Source of the DNA: Papio anubis
Taxonomy: Eukaryota; Chordata; Mammalia; Primates; Cercopithecidae
DNA length: 64,000 bases
Reading direction: 5' to 3'
Assembly (NCBI RefSeq): GCF_008728515.1
Contig: NC_044977.1
Span: 165,153,139-165,217,138 of the forward strand
Shown here: in pieces, positions 1-11,971 of the stretch
How positions within the stretch are numbered: the first letter of the stretch is position 1
Layout: each line of letters opens with the position of its first letter
Program-made: the position numbers and the translations under genes
Notes under the pieces: model-generated
The model's input: the letters and a program-made list of their open reading frames with translations, nothing else
What the model was told of the DNA's origin: nothing
Databases searched by the model: none

Positions 1-1504
1 ACTTACTCAGTAGAAGCAATGCAAATTACCAACAGTCCCTGGGTCAAGGATCTGAGAGACAATAAGAAGTTAAAATAAATCAGACCATAAGGGGCAGACA
101 AGAATTTTATTACTGATGTGAATACTGCACATCATCCACATACAGTTCTCTCCTGCCAATATCAGCAGGGGCACCAAAAAGTGTGAGATAGGCTGGCTCA
201 ATTTTTGTACTTTAGTCAGCTGTTACATCTTCCAACTCTATTTTTAAGAAGTAGAATTGTGAACACAAGAAAGGAGAAAGGCCTGCAACTTTATTAGTGT
301 ATACCTACCAGTTTAAAAGGAGTTAATAATATTTTAACACCTATAAAACTATGCAATGGATAGAAGTTGTGGCATTACAATGTTTGCTTTTCAAATTCCA
401 TTTTGCAGAGTGTAAGAATTCCTTGGCAGGGCTACAGGAGCAGCTGCAGGAAAACAGAGAGGCAGAGGTACAGTGCCTTTGGTCTCCCCTTATTCTACTG
501 GAGCAGCTGCATTTTTATCTGCTTTATCAATTGAATTTCATGTACAATTACACTGGAATAAAAGCATTCTGCTGTTTTAAAAATGGTTTTAAACCACTGG
601 TTTTGATCATGTCTTTTTCTGCTATATTTTTCATTTTTCTATACCCAACAATTGTGCTTATCTTGAACATGGCCTTAACATTTATTTATTTAAATTTTGG
701 CTCTTTGCGTATCAGCAAAGAATGGTATTCTCTTTGCCATGTTTTTAGCCTTTTTCCAAAACATGCCCCATTTTGTTTTGATTGCTTTAATCTTTTTGTT
801 CTCTTCTCCTTATGTTCAGCATCAAAATTGCTATTTTACTCCTAGCCTAGGGACAGGCATATTCGATACCATTTCAAATAAATAATCTAACTGGAGATTG
901 GAGAGAAAAACAAGATCTCAGAGGTCTGGGAATGGCTGTGTTACGTTTAATTTATGCAAAACCTTCTGTATCACACTCTCTGTAGGATTTTCTTTGAATT
1001 CCTGACCACTACCTTTCAGATAGTGGAGTTTCATAGAGCACACAGCAATGATCAGTATAACCCAAAGGGTTCTTTCCAGTCACTTCCACTCTCCATCTCT
1101 TTTTGTGAAATGTCACGTACGGATGAGCTGAGAGACCACAGGCACACTTGGGCTGCTCCCTGAAAGCCAGAGCTGCTTCATATCTATTTATATGTGGACA
1201 TGATGAGGCCTCTTGGACAAACATAGCAACTCTTCACTGAAAATGTCTCAGTTCTATTTTTTAACACAATATTCCAACCCTCCCCTTTCTCTTACCATTA
1301 AGGGTATTGCCTCACATTGCACTATCCCTCAGCTTCTTGGTCCTCTGAACTGTGCTATCACTGTAACAGAGAGAGAAGAAAAAAATTAATCTCCAGTGAT
1401 ATCAAGTAACTCCTGTGTCTTTGGCACCATTGCTGGTGGAAATCTCTGGTCTATTTAAATTACTGTGAGTTTAGACTTCAAGAAAAACTCCTCACTGATT
1501 TTTC
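1..1504. other. Unclassified AT-rich intergenic sequence
   Basis: No gene, RNA gene or repeat family is recognised here. The longest open frame (351-845, plus) is a hydrophobic, Phe/Leu-rich chance frame with no domain, typical of T-rich DNA. An old unrecognised repeat may be present. Confidence 0.5.
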
Positions 1505-1517
1505 CTAAACATTCTTT

Positions 1518-2256
1518 TTTAATTTTTTAATTTATTTATTATACTTTAAGTTCTGGGATACATGTGAGGAATGTGCAGGTTTGTTACATAGATATACACG
1601 GGCCATGGTGGTTTGCTGCACTCATCAACTGTCATCTACATTAGGTATTTCTCCTAATGCTATCCCTCCCCTAGTCCCCCACCCCCCAAAAGGCCACAGT
1701 GTGTGGTGTTCCCCTCCCTGTGTCCATGTGTTCTCATTGTTCAATTCCCACTTATGAGTGAGAACATGCAACGTTTGGTTTCTGTTCCTGTGTTAGTTTG
1801 CTGAGAATGATGGTTTCCAGCTTCATCCATATCCCTGCAAAGGACATGACTCATCCTTTTTTTATGACTGCATAGTATTCCATGGTGTATATATGCCACA
1901 TTTTCTTTATTCAGTCTATCAATGATGGGCATTTAAGTTGGTTCCAAGTCTTTGGTATTGTGAACAGTGCTGTAATAAACATAAGTGTGCATGTGTCTTT
2001 ATAGTAGAATGATTTATAATCCTTTATAAAGTAATGGGATTGCTGGGTTAAATGGTACTTCTGCTTCTAGATCCTTGAGAAATTGCCATGATGTCTTCCA
2101 CAATGGTTGAACTAATTTACACTCCCACCAACAGTATAAAAGCGTTCCTATTGCTCCACATCCTCTCTAGCATCTGTTGTTTCATGACTTTTTAATGATA
2201 ACCATTCTAACTGGTATGAAATGGTATCTCATTGGGGTATTTATTTGCATTTCTTT
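1518..2256 (-). mobile_element. L1 3' part (antisense) of a twin-primed L1 insertion
   Basis: Read on the minus strand this is the end of L1 ORF2 and the 3' UTR, ending in a degenerate A tail seen on the plus strand as T-rich sequence at 1514-1540. Landmarks are the TATACTTTAAGTTCTGGGAT end, the repeated ACTCATCAAC/GTCATCTACA block, and the conserved ORF2 C-terminal stretch at 1741-1932. It joins an L1 segment in opposite orientation at about 2256. The outer flanks CTAAACATTCTTT (1505-1517) and CTAAATGTTCTTT (2986-2998) match at 11 of 13 bases and fit a target-site duplication around both segments. ORF2 is broken. Confidence 0.93.
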
Positions 2257-2985
2257 TGGCCAAGACAATCCTAAGCAAAAAGAACAAAGCTGGAAGCATC
2301 ACGCTAACTGACTTCAAACTATACTACAAGTCTACAGTAACCAAAACAGCGTGGTACTGGTACCAAAACAGATATATAGACCAATGGACCAGAACAGAGG
2401 TCTCAGAAATAACACCACACATCTACAACCATCTGATCTTTGACAAACCTCACAAAAACAAGCAATGGGGAAAGGATTTCCTATGTAATAAATGGTGTTG
2501 GGAAAACTGGCTAGCCATATGCAGAAAACTGAAACTGGACCATTTTCTTACACCTTAACAAAAATTAACTCAAGATGGATTAAAGACTTAAATGTAAGAC
2601 CTAAAATCATAAAAATCCTAGAAGAAAAGCTAGGCAATACCATTCAGGGAATAGGCATGGGCAAAGACTTCATGACTAAAACATGAAAAGCAATGGCAAC
2701 AAAAGCCAAAATTGACAAATGGGATCTAATTCAACTAAAAAGCTTCCACAGAGCAAAAGAAAGTATAATCAGAGTGAACAGGCAACCTACAGAATGGGAG
2801 AAACTTTTTGCAACCTATCCATCTGACAAAGGGTTAATGTCCAGAATCTACAAAGAGCTTAAACAAATTTACAAGAAAAAAAACAAACAATCTCATCAAA
2901 AAGTGGGCAAAGGGTATAAACAGACACATCTCAAAAGAAGGCATTTATGTGGGCAACAAACATATGAAAAAAAAGCTCATCATCT
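2257..2985 (+). mobile_element. Inverted 5' part of the same L1 (ORF2 fragment)
   Basis: This plus-strand L1 ORF2 sequence runs from the region encoding AKTILSKKNKAG to the text ending near GCTCATCATC. In L1 coordinates it ends about where the antisense segment at 1518-2256 begins, so the two pieces form one 5'-truncated L1 with an inverted 5' half. The junction near 2252-2260 shows a short TGGCC overlap that could have come from either piece. The readable frames at 2232-2558, 2492-2686 and 2693-2989 are one ORF2 split by frameshifts. Confidence 0.92.
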
Positions 2986-2998
2986 CTAAATGTTCTTT

Positions 2999-3804
2999 AT
3001 ATTGGCAATCACTTTGAAATAAAACCCATGATAATTCTTAGTCACATTTTGGGGTTACTGATGAAAACTAGTTGTAATATTCATTATGAATCAGTACTAG
3101 TATTCAAAATGGGAGGGGTATATTGCCTTCTATGAAATAAAACATATTTCCCTTCCCTGTAACACAAAGGTAGGCCAGTTGAGGTCCTAACAATCTTTTA
3201 ATTTCTTCCACCAGCACTGCAGTATGGGTTAGTGTGTAAATTCTGATTTTGTGAAATACCAGTGTCAATGTCCCCAGTATGCCACGCATAACTTCTTTGG
3301 AATTAACAGTTTTGGGCACCTAGCACTACTAACTGTTGTCCCCTGTGAATCTTTGTCTAAATGTTTCATCTGGTGACTGGATACATGTTCAAATGTACAA
3401 TAGGCTGAAAGTACAGATAATTAGCACCCTTTGGGAATAGCACCAGCCTATAACTGCTAGGAGTTATAATTTATTATATTTTATTATAATTTATATATAT
3501 ATATATAATGCGTATTCCATTTCTGTAACCCCTCAGTGAGATAACTCTGAGGGTCATGCTTCTACACTAGCTCTAGAATTCTCCAGTGGTATTAAGCTCC
3601 AGTTGTCCACAGTGATAGTTGTCTTGAGATCTCATCATTTTTCTGTTCTCTTCCCTTCCCTGACTCACTTTCCACATTTCCTGCTGGCATCTTCAGCAAT
3701 CAGCTCGCAAATAAACCACTTGAACTCAGGCCCTTTCTTTAGGATTTGCTTCTTGGGTAACTCAAACTAAAATACTATTCTATGCCTCAAATTCATCACT
3801 GGTA
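2999..3804. other. Unclassified sequence with a short AT microsatellite
   Basis: No gene is seen. A short (AT)n tract lies at 3492-3507. The piece at about 3690-3775 faintly recalls the 3' end of an MLT1/MST-type LTR (AATAAACC followed by AACTCAAACTAAAATA), but too weakly to call. Confidence 0.5.
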
Positions 3805-3925
3805 AGGGAGTGGGATGATAATAACTCCCCCAGAGGCTTGTAAAGATTCAATAAAACAGAATCTTTATACTCTTACCATTTCTATGGCCACAAAGTAGGC
3901 ATTTAATAAATAATGTTAATCCATA
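3805..3925 (+). repeat. MIR fragment (3' half)
   Basis: The order of text matches the MIR 3' half: GGGATGATAATAACT, then AGGCTTGTAAAGATT, then AAAGTAGGCATTTAATAAATAATGTTA. It is strongly diverged, as expected of this ancient SINE. Confidence 0.6.
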
Positions 3926-4029
3926 GTATGTATCCTCCCATCTTACCTGTATACCTCTATCACCTGACACTCTGCCACTGTGTTCCCTACTCATTTCAAT
4001 GAGGATACAGTGGTCTTCTTGCTCTTCCT

Positions 4030-4372
4030 CAAACATGCCAAGCACACTTCTCCTTCAGAGTCTCTGCACCCTCAGTGTCCTCTTCCAGATATCTGCATGG
4101 CTTTCTCCATTACTTCTTTATAAACCTTGTGCAAATGTGATCTGATCAATAAGAATTTCCCTGATCACCACATACAAAGTAGTATTTCCTATAAGATCTC
4201 AGTGCCCTCATTGCCCCACTTTATTTTTCTTCATTATAGTCATCATTGTCCACTAGATCAGAAACACCATAAAGGCAGGAGCCATGTTTATTTTGTTTCT
4301 TGCTCCATCTCCAGCACCTATAAAAGGACTGGGCACCTAGTAAAAGGAAAAATAATATTTGTTGAATGAAAG
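4030..4372 (+). repeat. L2 LINE 3' end
   Basis: Recognisable L2 3' landmarks occur in order: ATATCTGCATGGCTTTCTCC, AAATGTGATCTGATCA, TTTCCCTGATCACC, CATAAAGGCAGGAGCCATG, and the end ATATTTGTTGAATGAAAG. It is an ancient, inactive fragment. The 80-codon frame within it (4127-4369) is not a gene. Confidence 0.82.
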
Positions 4373-5188
4373 ATCTTCATAAAATCCAAAATTTTAAAAG
4401 TCCTTTTAAGTGTAAAAATACTTAAAGATATACTGATTAGGATAATCTTATCAGATTATGCCAGTGGTGTGTGGGAGCTGGCTTATATATGCTCAAAATA
4501 GTGAATTAAATATTCAGCAATTTTCTTGACCGGTTCTTAAAGTGTTGCAGCTTGAAATTGGCCATGATGAAAATGTTCACACCATGGAAATTAGTAAATG
4601 TAAATGTTATATATCAAGACTTTATTTGGGAAGGGGGAATCTGTTTGTCACCACACTACTGATGACAGCTAAAATTCTGGAGCAAACAGAATTGTAAAAG
4701 AAAAGTGCTTTTAGGCTAGAACATAGCTTTGGAGTAAGGATAAAGGATAACATTATTGAACACTGATATCATCCTTTGGGCCTTATGTTGAGCTTTATGT
4801 CTGAGAGATAGTGCAGAATTATCCCCCAGGCAGATTTAATAAGATTTGCTTCTATGTTACATTGCACCATGCATACATTTCTACTACTCTTCATATGACA
4901 TGAATTTTTCATTGTTAATATATAAACAGTTGGCTCTATGAGGACAAGGCACTGTTCATCTTTATAATCCCTGGAGGCTAACAAAATTTGCCCACACAGC
5001 AGGCTGGTGAGTGCTTGAACGACACAGTGATAAAAGTCAGGATTATGATGACTGACACAAAAAGTAAGGCCATATATAACTGACCCCATAATGCTTCCTT
5101 TCACAGTATCTTAAAGAATGAAGTTGAGTCTAACCTCACCTTCAATTTGCAATCACTTCTATTAAAATGATGAAAATAATTCAATCAG
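4373..5188. other. Unclassified intergenic sequence
   Basis: I see no gene or repeat that I can name. The minus-strand frame at 4769-5104 (111 codons) has no recognisable domain, no homolog that I know and no promoter context; I treat it as chance. Confidence 0.45.
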
Positions 5189-5206
5189 CTCAGTCCATTT
5201 TTCTTT

Positions 5207-5536
5207 TCTTCTTTTTCTTTTTCTTTTTTTCTTTTTTTTTTTTTTTTTTTTTGAGATGGAGTTTCGCTCTTGTTGCTCAGGCTGGAGTGCAATGGGGCCA
5301 TGTTGGCTCATCACAACCTCCACCTCCGCAAGCTTCAAACAGTTCTCCTGCCTCAGTCTCACAAGTAGCTGGGACTACAGGCATGCGCCACCACACCCAG
5401 TTAATTTTGTATTTTTAGTAGAGACAAGTTTTCTCCATGTTAGTCAGGCTGGTCTTGAACTGGTGGCTTCAGGTTATCCGCCCACCTCCGCCTCCCAAAG
5501 TGCTGGGATTACAGGCATGCACCACCGTGCTGGGCC
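5207..5536 (-). mobile_element. Alu (AluS/J-like), full length, antisense
   Basis: A T-rich tail at 5207-5252 is followed by the Alu reverse complement (GAGATGGAGTTTCGCTCTTG to CGTGCTGGGCC). Both arms are present. It is flanked by a perfect 18-bp target duplication, CTCAGTCCATTTTTCTTT, at 5189-5206 and 5539-5556. The tail has degraded into CTTTTT interruptions. The 83- and 106-codon frames across it are Alu-derived. Confidence 0.95.
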
Positions 5537-5556
5537 TCCTCAGTCCATTTTTCTTT

Positions 5557-6576
5557 GCACAAACAAACTCTGCTAAGGATAGGGGTTCTCAAGACATAAA
5601 TTCTAGTCAACTTGTAAATATATGCTGACTTCTGAAGCCACAGAAATATATCATGAAGAATAAGTTTCAATTTTGACCTTGCATGCCATTCACAAAAGAA
5701 GGGTTATTGAAAGTCTGAGTAATATTTTTCTCCTTAGATGAGCATATTAAGTGAGGCAGGAGAGATTATGCTGCAATAACAAATAAACTTAGAAATTGTG
5801 GTGCTAGAAATCAATAAAAGTTATTTTTCATTTGCATCTTAGTCTTATGTGAGAGATGTGGCTTTCTCAGTAGATCTCCTCCAAGGCACCTCTACACACT
5901 TTCCATGGTGGGATCTCAGTCATACCAGCCCGCTGTAATTGGAAGAGGTACTGGGAAAGGTAATCTTTCTGCATATCATGAAATAAATTATTCTGATGAA
6001 CATCTATTCAGTCTCTGCCAAAATGTGTCTAAAAATTATCAGATATTCTATACATAAATTCATTTTACAGGAAATCTCACTACCTCAATTTACTGATAAT
6101 GGCCCACTTTTCCTGCGAGTACAAGTCTCTGTTTGCTGCCTGACCAATAGCCTTCTATTTCTCTGCTGTTTAGGAGAGCCTGCATTTTTCACTTAGAGCC
6201 TGGTTTTCCTAGCTTCCTGTCTTTAACTTTATGAATCTGAAAGACAAATCTGGTGGGAAGTGCTGGGAAAGACTTTCTTCGCAATTGAAAAGAGAACAGA
6301 AGTATATTTCCCTATTTTCCTCCATTGATGTGGCCATGCAGTCTATTGCATGTGAAATTAGGACTGCCATCTCGTGACAATGAGAAGAGGCACAGCAAAG
6401 GTACAGAGATGGTCGAGTTTGAAAGATGGAAGTTACACGCCTCCTGAAAACAGCAAAGAGCCATTGAATTAACTCTGGAACCCATATATGTTGGGACTCT
6501 TGTTAATCGAGACAACCTTTTTTCCATGTTAAGATATTTTTCAGTGTATTTTTTATTTAAATGGTTTTAGGATATT
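5557..6576. other. Unclassified intergenic sequence
   Basis: No feature that I can support. Short open frames at 5996-6196 and 6312-6527 lack any recognisable domain. Confidence 0.45.
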
Positions 6577-6582
6577 TATGGC

Positions 6583-6884
6583 TTTTTTTTTTTTTTTTTT
6601 TTGAGACGGAGTCTCGCTCTGTCGCCCAGGCTGGAGTGCAGTAGCCGGATCTCAGCTCACTGCAAGCTCCGCCTCCCGGGTTCACGCCATTCTCCTGCCT
6701 CAGCCTCCCGAGTAGCTGGGACTACAGGCACCCGCCACCTCGCCCGGCTAGTTTTTTGTATTTTTTAGTAGAGACAGGGTTTCACCGTGTTAGCCAGGAT
6801 GGTCTCGATCTCCTGACCTCGTGATCCGCCCATCTCGGCCTCCCAAAGTGCTGGGATTACAGGCTTGAGCCACCGCGCCCGGCC
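6583..6884 (-). mobile_element. AluY, Old World monkey AluYR type, antisense
   Basis: Full-length Alu in reverse complement with a T20 tail (6583-6602). Read in sense it has CTCAAGCC in the A box region, CCGAGATGGGCGG, CTAGCCGGGCGAGGTGGCGG and ATCCGGCTACTGC. I associate this combination with AluYR subfamilies of cercopithecid monkeys rather than human AluY. A short direct repeat TATGGC lies at 6577-6582 and 6885-6890, a minimal target duplication. The low divergence marks it as young. Confidence 0.93.
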
Positions 6885-6890
6885 TATGGC

Positions 6891-9370
6891 ATTTCAATAG
6901 GTGTTTTTAAGTGCCTAATTGATACAAGGTACAGTGTTAGCTGCAGAAAGATGTTTTCCACTCACCTCAGATCTGTTCCAATTTCACCCCAAATGCTGCC
7001 AAACATCTCCTTCAAAAAGGCAAGCAAATACTCTCTGATATTGAGGTTTACCTACATATTTAATTTGGAACCTCTCCATTCCTAGAAGATGGACTACAGT
7101 TTTAGAACTGTTAAAGTTTGTTGTGTACCTCAAGAGAGACTGTCAGGGTGGACCATCCTTGTTATTAAAAACAACAACAAAAACAACAAAACTTGGCAAT
7201 GAAAACCAAGCCTCAAAGAATGGTCTCTAGTAAAGAGATGGAGACTAGGGGAGTTAAATTATCCTTTATTTCAAAGTAACAGCAATGTTTGGTTTTTTCC
7301 CAGGTAGATCAAGAGAAAAGAACTTTGTGGGGAGCTTGGGACTCAGGGAGAAAAGGAGGTGAGAGAAAGTTTTCTGTAGTGAAACATGTCAGCTAACCAA
7401 GGCTAAGCATAGAGAGGACAAGGCACCTTGGCTACGCTGATGTCTGATCTTTTCGTTTACATTGTTTTCTCTTTCTGCTTATATTTCACCATCATTATTC
7501 CCAATTCTTCAGCAGTTGTTACACATAATAGAGTTACATATTGCTTTCTTAAAGAATAAGGTGAGCACGGTGTTTGAGTTTGCTTAGGACTTTTCCAGTT
7601 TTAGCCCAGAAAGTCCCACATTCAAGGCAAACCCAAATGGCTTGTTATCCTACTTAGAAAATGAAGGCAAGAGAGTGAGACCTGTGAGTGGGAGTGGTAA
7701 TTAAATGGCGAAAGCCGATCAAAATTGAGATGCGAGTAGTATTCTGACCAAGAAGTGAGGGATCCAAGGAGAATGTAAATTTTATTTTCATGGGAATTCT
7801 AAATGATATAGGATAGGTGGTTACACTTACCTCAAGGACACAGGAAGTCAAATTGACTATATTAATGGTAAAGAAAAGAGTAACTCCAGAGGGTTGGGGA
7901 TTTGGAAACATAGGGATCCTGGTGTTGCCAGATTAAACTAATTTCTATAATTGTGGCAAATGATGAGAAATTCAGGGCTCACTAAGAACGTATAACAAAA
8001 CAATCTCTCTGGAAGCATCTGGAAAGTCCTCCTTGAAGACAAAGTCCTGGCTATGTTGAATTTGAAGTCTTTCAGGCAGATTCATTCTCTAGCATCACTG
8101 ACATAAAGTAGTGACTTCTAATGAGTACAATTAATGGAGACTTTTTGTGACTGGAAAAAGAACTTGCAAACTAGTGTGAGAATTACTATAATTCTGATTT
8201 TAGCTGCTTCAAGCGATCTTTAATAGGCCCTTTCTCCTTCTATGAGGCTATCCCATCCTCAAAATGTGCCAGAGTTTAATCTCTCTACTTCATTTCTACT
8301 CAGCTTTGCTTAAAGATAAAATTTTCACAAAGATCAATTCTACTTAATGTATTATCTAGTTAGAGAGTCGATCCTCCCAGATACAGTCACTTCATGTGGA
8401 GGAGTGATGATAGTACTGGATCACTTCAGCCATCAGTGTAAGGTGTTGGGACATACAATTTTGACTCCAGGAAACTCAAGATCTCTCCTGAGTAAAGCCA
8501 GTTTCCAGAATGAACAAGAAAAAACTTATCTCTGACTATATGTACCACATTCCTCAGAATCCCCCTGAATTCCTTTACCTAGACAGCTTGTTGTCCATGT
8601 GGGAAAATATACCATGCAACTTTTTCAATTATACAGAAGACAACTTTCTCCAGCATTTCAATAAAATTCAGTGTTACTGGCTTCATATTCCCACTAATGT
8701 ATTGTAATCATATACTTGCTATTTCTGATTAGCAATAATATCATTGCAGCTTATTAGGTCAAAAGACCACTAAGAGAAGTTCTCTACCAAAATAGAATGT
8801 CTGAAAGGCATTTTTGAAATTCATTTTAAGAATGAGGTCATTGAAAAAAACAGGTTGCAATGAAGACTGTAAAGCAGACACTTGTTCTTTGGTGAAAACA
8901 TTCATACATTCTGAACTGAATAAATCTAACATATTTTAAATATTATATTGTTTCAAAAAATAACAAACTGTCAAGTCCTGCTACTTATCACTGTGTGATC
9001 TTAGGCAAGAAACTGGAACCATAAATGAAGTATTTATAAACAGCATATGCAGTAGCATTCCAAAAGGCAGTCTTCTCTTATACTTTGGTTTACAGTGTAT
9101 ATCTTTTTTTTCCCCCAACATAACTGTAACCACCTTGAGGCAGAACCTCTTTACTCCCCCAAGGACAGTCTGCACCAGAATGCACCTAGTAGAAGTGTAA
9201 TATATATCTGTAAGATATAAAGCTAAATCGTTGATTGTAGGTTACTCATTATGCTGTTCCAATCTTCATTGCACTTTATGATGTGTAAAACAGGAATATA
9301 GCTTATCAACTATAATCCATTTTTTGAGGCTCAGAATGATTTTTGAGATCAAATAGGGCAGTGGGAAGAA
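6891..9370. other. Unclassified intergenic sequence
   Basis: No gene is seen over about 2.5 kb. An A-rich CAA-repeat stretch lies near 7166-7192. Frames at 7654-7911 (minus), 8347-8535 and 8510-8707 have no recognisable domain. Confidence 0.45.
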
Positions 9371-9570
9371 TTGCTGAGTTTGAATATGGCCTCTACCACT
9401 TACTTGCTGTGAGATTTGGACAGATTCCTTATTTCTCTGCTTCAGTTTCCTCATCTGTAAATAAAGACAAGAGTATCTATGATCAAGTAATTACGAAGAG
9501 TAAATGAATTATAAATAAAAAGGGCTTAGAACTGTGTTTGGTGTAATAGCAAGTACTTTATGGTTGTCTT
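9371..9570 (+). repeat. MIR SINE, nearly complete
   Basis: MIR text is clear: CACTTACTTGCTGTGAGATTT, then TGCTTCAGTTTCCTCATCTG, then AGTAAATGAATTATAAATAA, then AGGGCTTAGAACTGTG. The central core region is the best conserved part, as is usual for MIR. Confidence 0.88.
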
Positions 9571-10714
9571 TTATTCAAATAAATTTATAAAATCATATGA
9601 TTTTACAGAATTGAGCTGTAAAAAATCACTATATCTACTTTCTTTCTGCCCAACCTATTACTAAATCCATGGTATACCTTACAATCAATGATATCTAAAA
9701 AAAAAAAAAAGGAAAGAAATAGAGTTGCTAAAGAAAACCAAAGAAGACACAATGAGAAAAATGACTCAGGAAAATGGAGACAGAGAAGTGAGAGAAAGTG
9801 ATAAGATGCATGGAAACCAAACTCAAAACCTGGCCCATTGCTGTTCTCTGGTTGCTAGATTTTGAAAATGATACTGATCTTATAATTTTACTTGGAGAAG
9901 AAAACAAAGTAGCCAATAAGAACTGAACATTATTTCAGTTATAGTTATTTAGTCATCTCCTGACATACAGGGTTGGTTGAAAGGATTTGTTCACTTTTCC
10001 CCTTACCTCCTCCTTTCCGATGTTTGGTTTTCACCGGGGTGGTTGGGAAGGAAGCTGTGGCAGCAATGAGGAATGTGAGAAGTTCTGACTGTCTCCTTGC
10101 CCTTTGCCTAGAAATATCAGTATCATGATCATAATATTTAAATTGATGAATGGAAAGCCATAAAACTTGGTGGAAAACAATATAGGATGCCTTTTTATTT
10201 CATATTGACACGATTCAAGCTTTAGCCTAAGAATACTTACATAAAAATAAGCAACTTTTCTTTTACAAACTATGATGTCTTCACATTTCATTTCAGGGTC
10301 ACCTTTGAAACAGTTTTCTACCCAGCTTCTTAAATTATACTTTATAGAAAACTAGTTTCATGAAATATTTGTAGTTGTTTTATATTTTTATGTCTTTTCC
10401 CCTCATGGCTAATGCCATTTTTAAAAAAAGTTCAGTGGTCAAAAAAGTAAGGAAAACATTGAGTTAACTAAAATTTAACAAGTGTCTTTTTGATAGGAAT
10501 TTTCAGAATCTTTATTATGCCAACAAGCATCATCCATCTTTTAGAAGAAGATACCATAGGCAGTTTTTGCCAAATGTATTCGATCATGTAACATTTATAG
10601 CAATTTTTTCATGGTACATTGCAATGGTTGATGGACATGCTTTAGGAAAAACATTATGAAGGGCTGACTTAATTCAATGATGCAATGCATTTCTTTAACA
10701 TTCTGTACTTTTCA
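9571..10714. other. Unclassified intergenic sequence
   Basis: No gene or named repeat recognised. An A-run sits at 9699-9711. The minus-strand frame 10031-10291 (86 codons) looks random. Confidence 0.45.
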
Positions 10715-10905
10715 AAAAAACAAAACCCTTTCACATATATAGTAATAATTCTTCATCACAACAGTCCCCAGGAAGCAACAGAAAAATAATTAATACAGCC
10801 ATTTTATGGATCTCATAAACAGAAGCCTTAAAGGTTGAATTATTTTCTCAATGTCATACCATATGACATAGAGGACTTAGGTCTCTTGATTCTATGCCTT
10901 ATCCT
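10715..10905 (-). repeat. MIR fragment, antisense
   Basis: The reverse-complement MIR order is discernible: TCATCACAACAGTCCCCAGG, CAGCCATTTTATGGAT, TTTTCTCAATGTCATACCATA, then AGGACTTAGGTCTCTTGATT. Strongly diverged. Confidence 0.6.
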
Positions 10906-11543
10906 ATTGAACATCTTATTCAGGATACATTTTTTTTTTTTTTATCATTGTAGTCCTGTACTAGCTCTCATCTATCTGCTGCAAACCCAGTGAGGAATTA
11001 TGACATCTGAGGGCACATAGTACTTTGCATCTTGGTCCCCGGGTTAAATTGGAAAGAGATATTTCTGAGAAGCCAGTAGCCATTGGAGGCAGCTATGAAG
11101 CAACCATAAGAGAATTTGGAGCAGACCTTCTGATACTGATTGACAAGAGACTGGTATAGGGCTGGAACCTGGAGCTCTGATAATCAGTTTATTGCTTAGG
11201 AGGTGATGAATAAGAGCCATGTTGGCTAAAACTCTGTCGTATTAGTTGTTGGCCACAAGGCCTATAAGTAGATCATCATATAATGTCACAATCTGCTAAT
11301 ATGATGCGGAGTGGACCTTCTGCTTATCAGCTCCCAGGTCTGGAAGGTCAAGAAGAGCTGAGTGAGGTCGAAAGAAAGAAATCATGATGCTAACTACTTT
11401 GCCTTCCATTTGGAGCTTTAAAGGTAGAAGACATTTTTGGTGATGATACTTGGTTTAACCCAGCACATCAAGATAAAACAACAACAACAACAACAAAAAA
11501 AACAGACTTGGAATTCAACACCAAACACCATTATTATAGGCAA
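10906..11543. other. Unclassified sequence
   Basis: Holds a T-run at 10930-10943 and a CAACAA/A-rich tract at 11477-11501. No gene or family recognised. Confidence 0.45.
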
Positions 11544-11548
11544 TCCAC

Positions 11549-11966
11549 TGCTGTGGTTTGGATGTGGTTTGTTCCTGTCAAAATTCATATTGAAGTTTTA
11601 TTGCCAGTGTAGCAATATTGAAGGTGGGGCCTAGTCAGAGGTGTTTGAGTCATGGGGGGTGTATCCCTATGAATAGGTTAAGGCCTTCTTGAAAAGTAAG
11701 TTCCTGCTGTCACAGATATAGATTAGTTCCCATAATAGCAAGTTGTTATAAAGCAAGTTTCCTTTACCTATTTGGCCCCTTCTTCACATCCACTCCCCTG
11801 TTGACTTCCTGTCATGCTATGATGCAGCATGAAAGCCTTTCTAGAAATCAGTACCGTGCTCTTGAATTTCCCAGCATGTAGAACCATGAGTTAAATAAAA
11901 CTGTTTTATTCATAAATTACCCAGCCTCAGGTATTCTGTTTTAACAATACTAACCAGACTAAAGCA
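11549..11966 (+). mobile_element. Solo LTR, ERVL-MaLR (MST/MLT1-like)
   Basis: A TG...CA-bounded element starting TGCTGTGGTTTGGATGTG and ending ACCAGACTAAAGCA. Internal text GGTGGGGCCTAGTCAGAGGTG, GAGTCATGGGG, CATGAGTTAAATAAAACTG and AAATTACCCAGCCTCAGGTA follows the MaLR LTR order. A perfect 5-bp target duplication TCCAC flanks it (11544-11548 and 11967-11971), so both ends are intact. AATAAA near 11895 is the expected LTR polyadenylation signal. No internal retroviral sequence adjoins it. Confidence 0.9.
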
Positions 11967-11971
11967 TCCAC

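Noticed and set aside
351..845. Plus-strand 164-codon frame
   Set aside because: Hydrophobic chance frame in T-rich DNA, with no domain, no promoter or splice context, and an overlapping frame of the same character.
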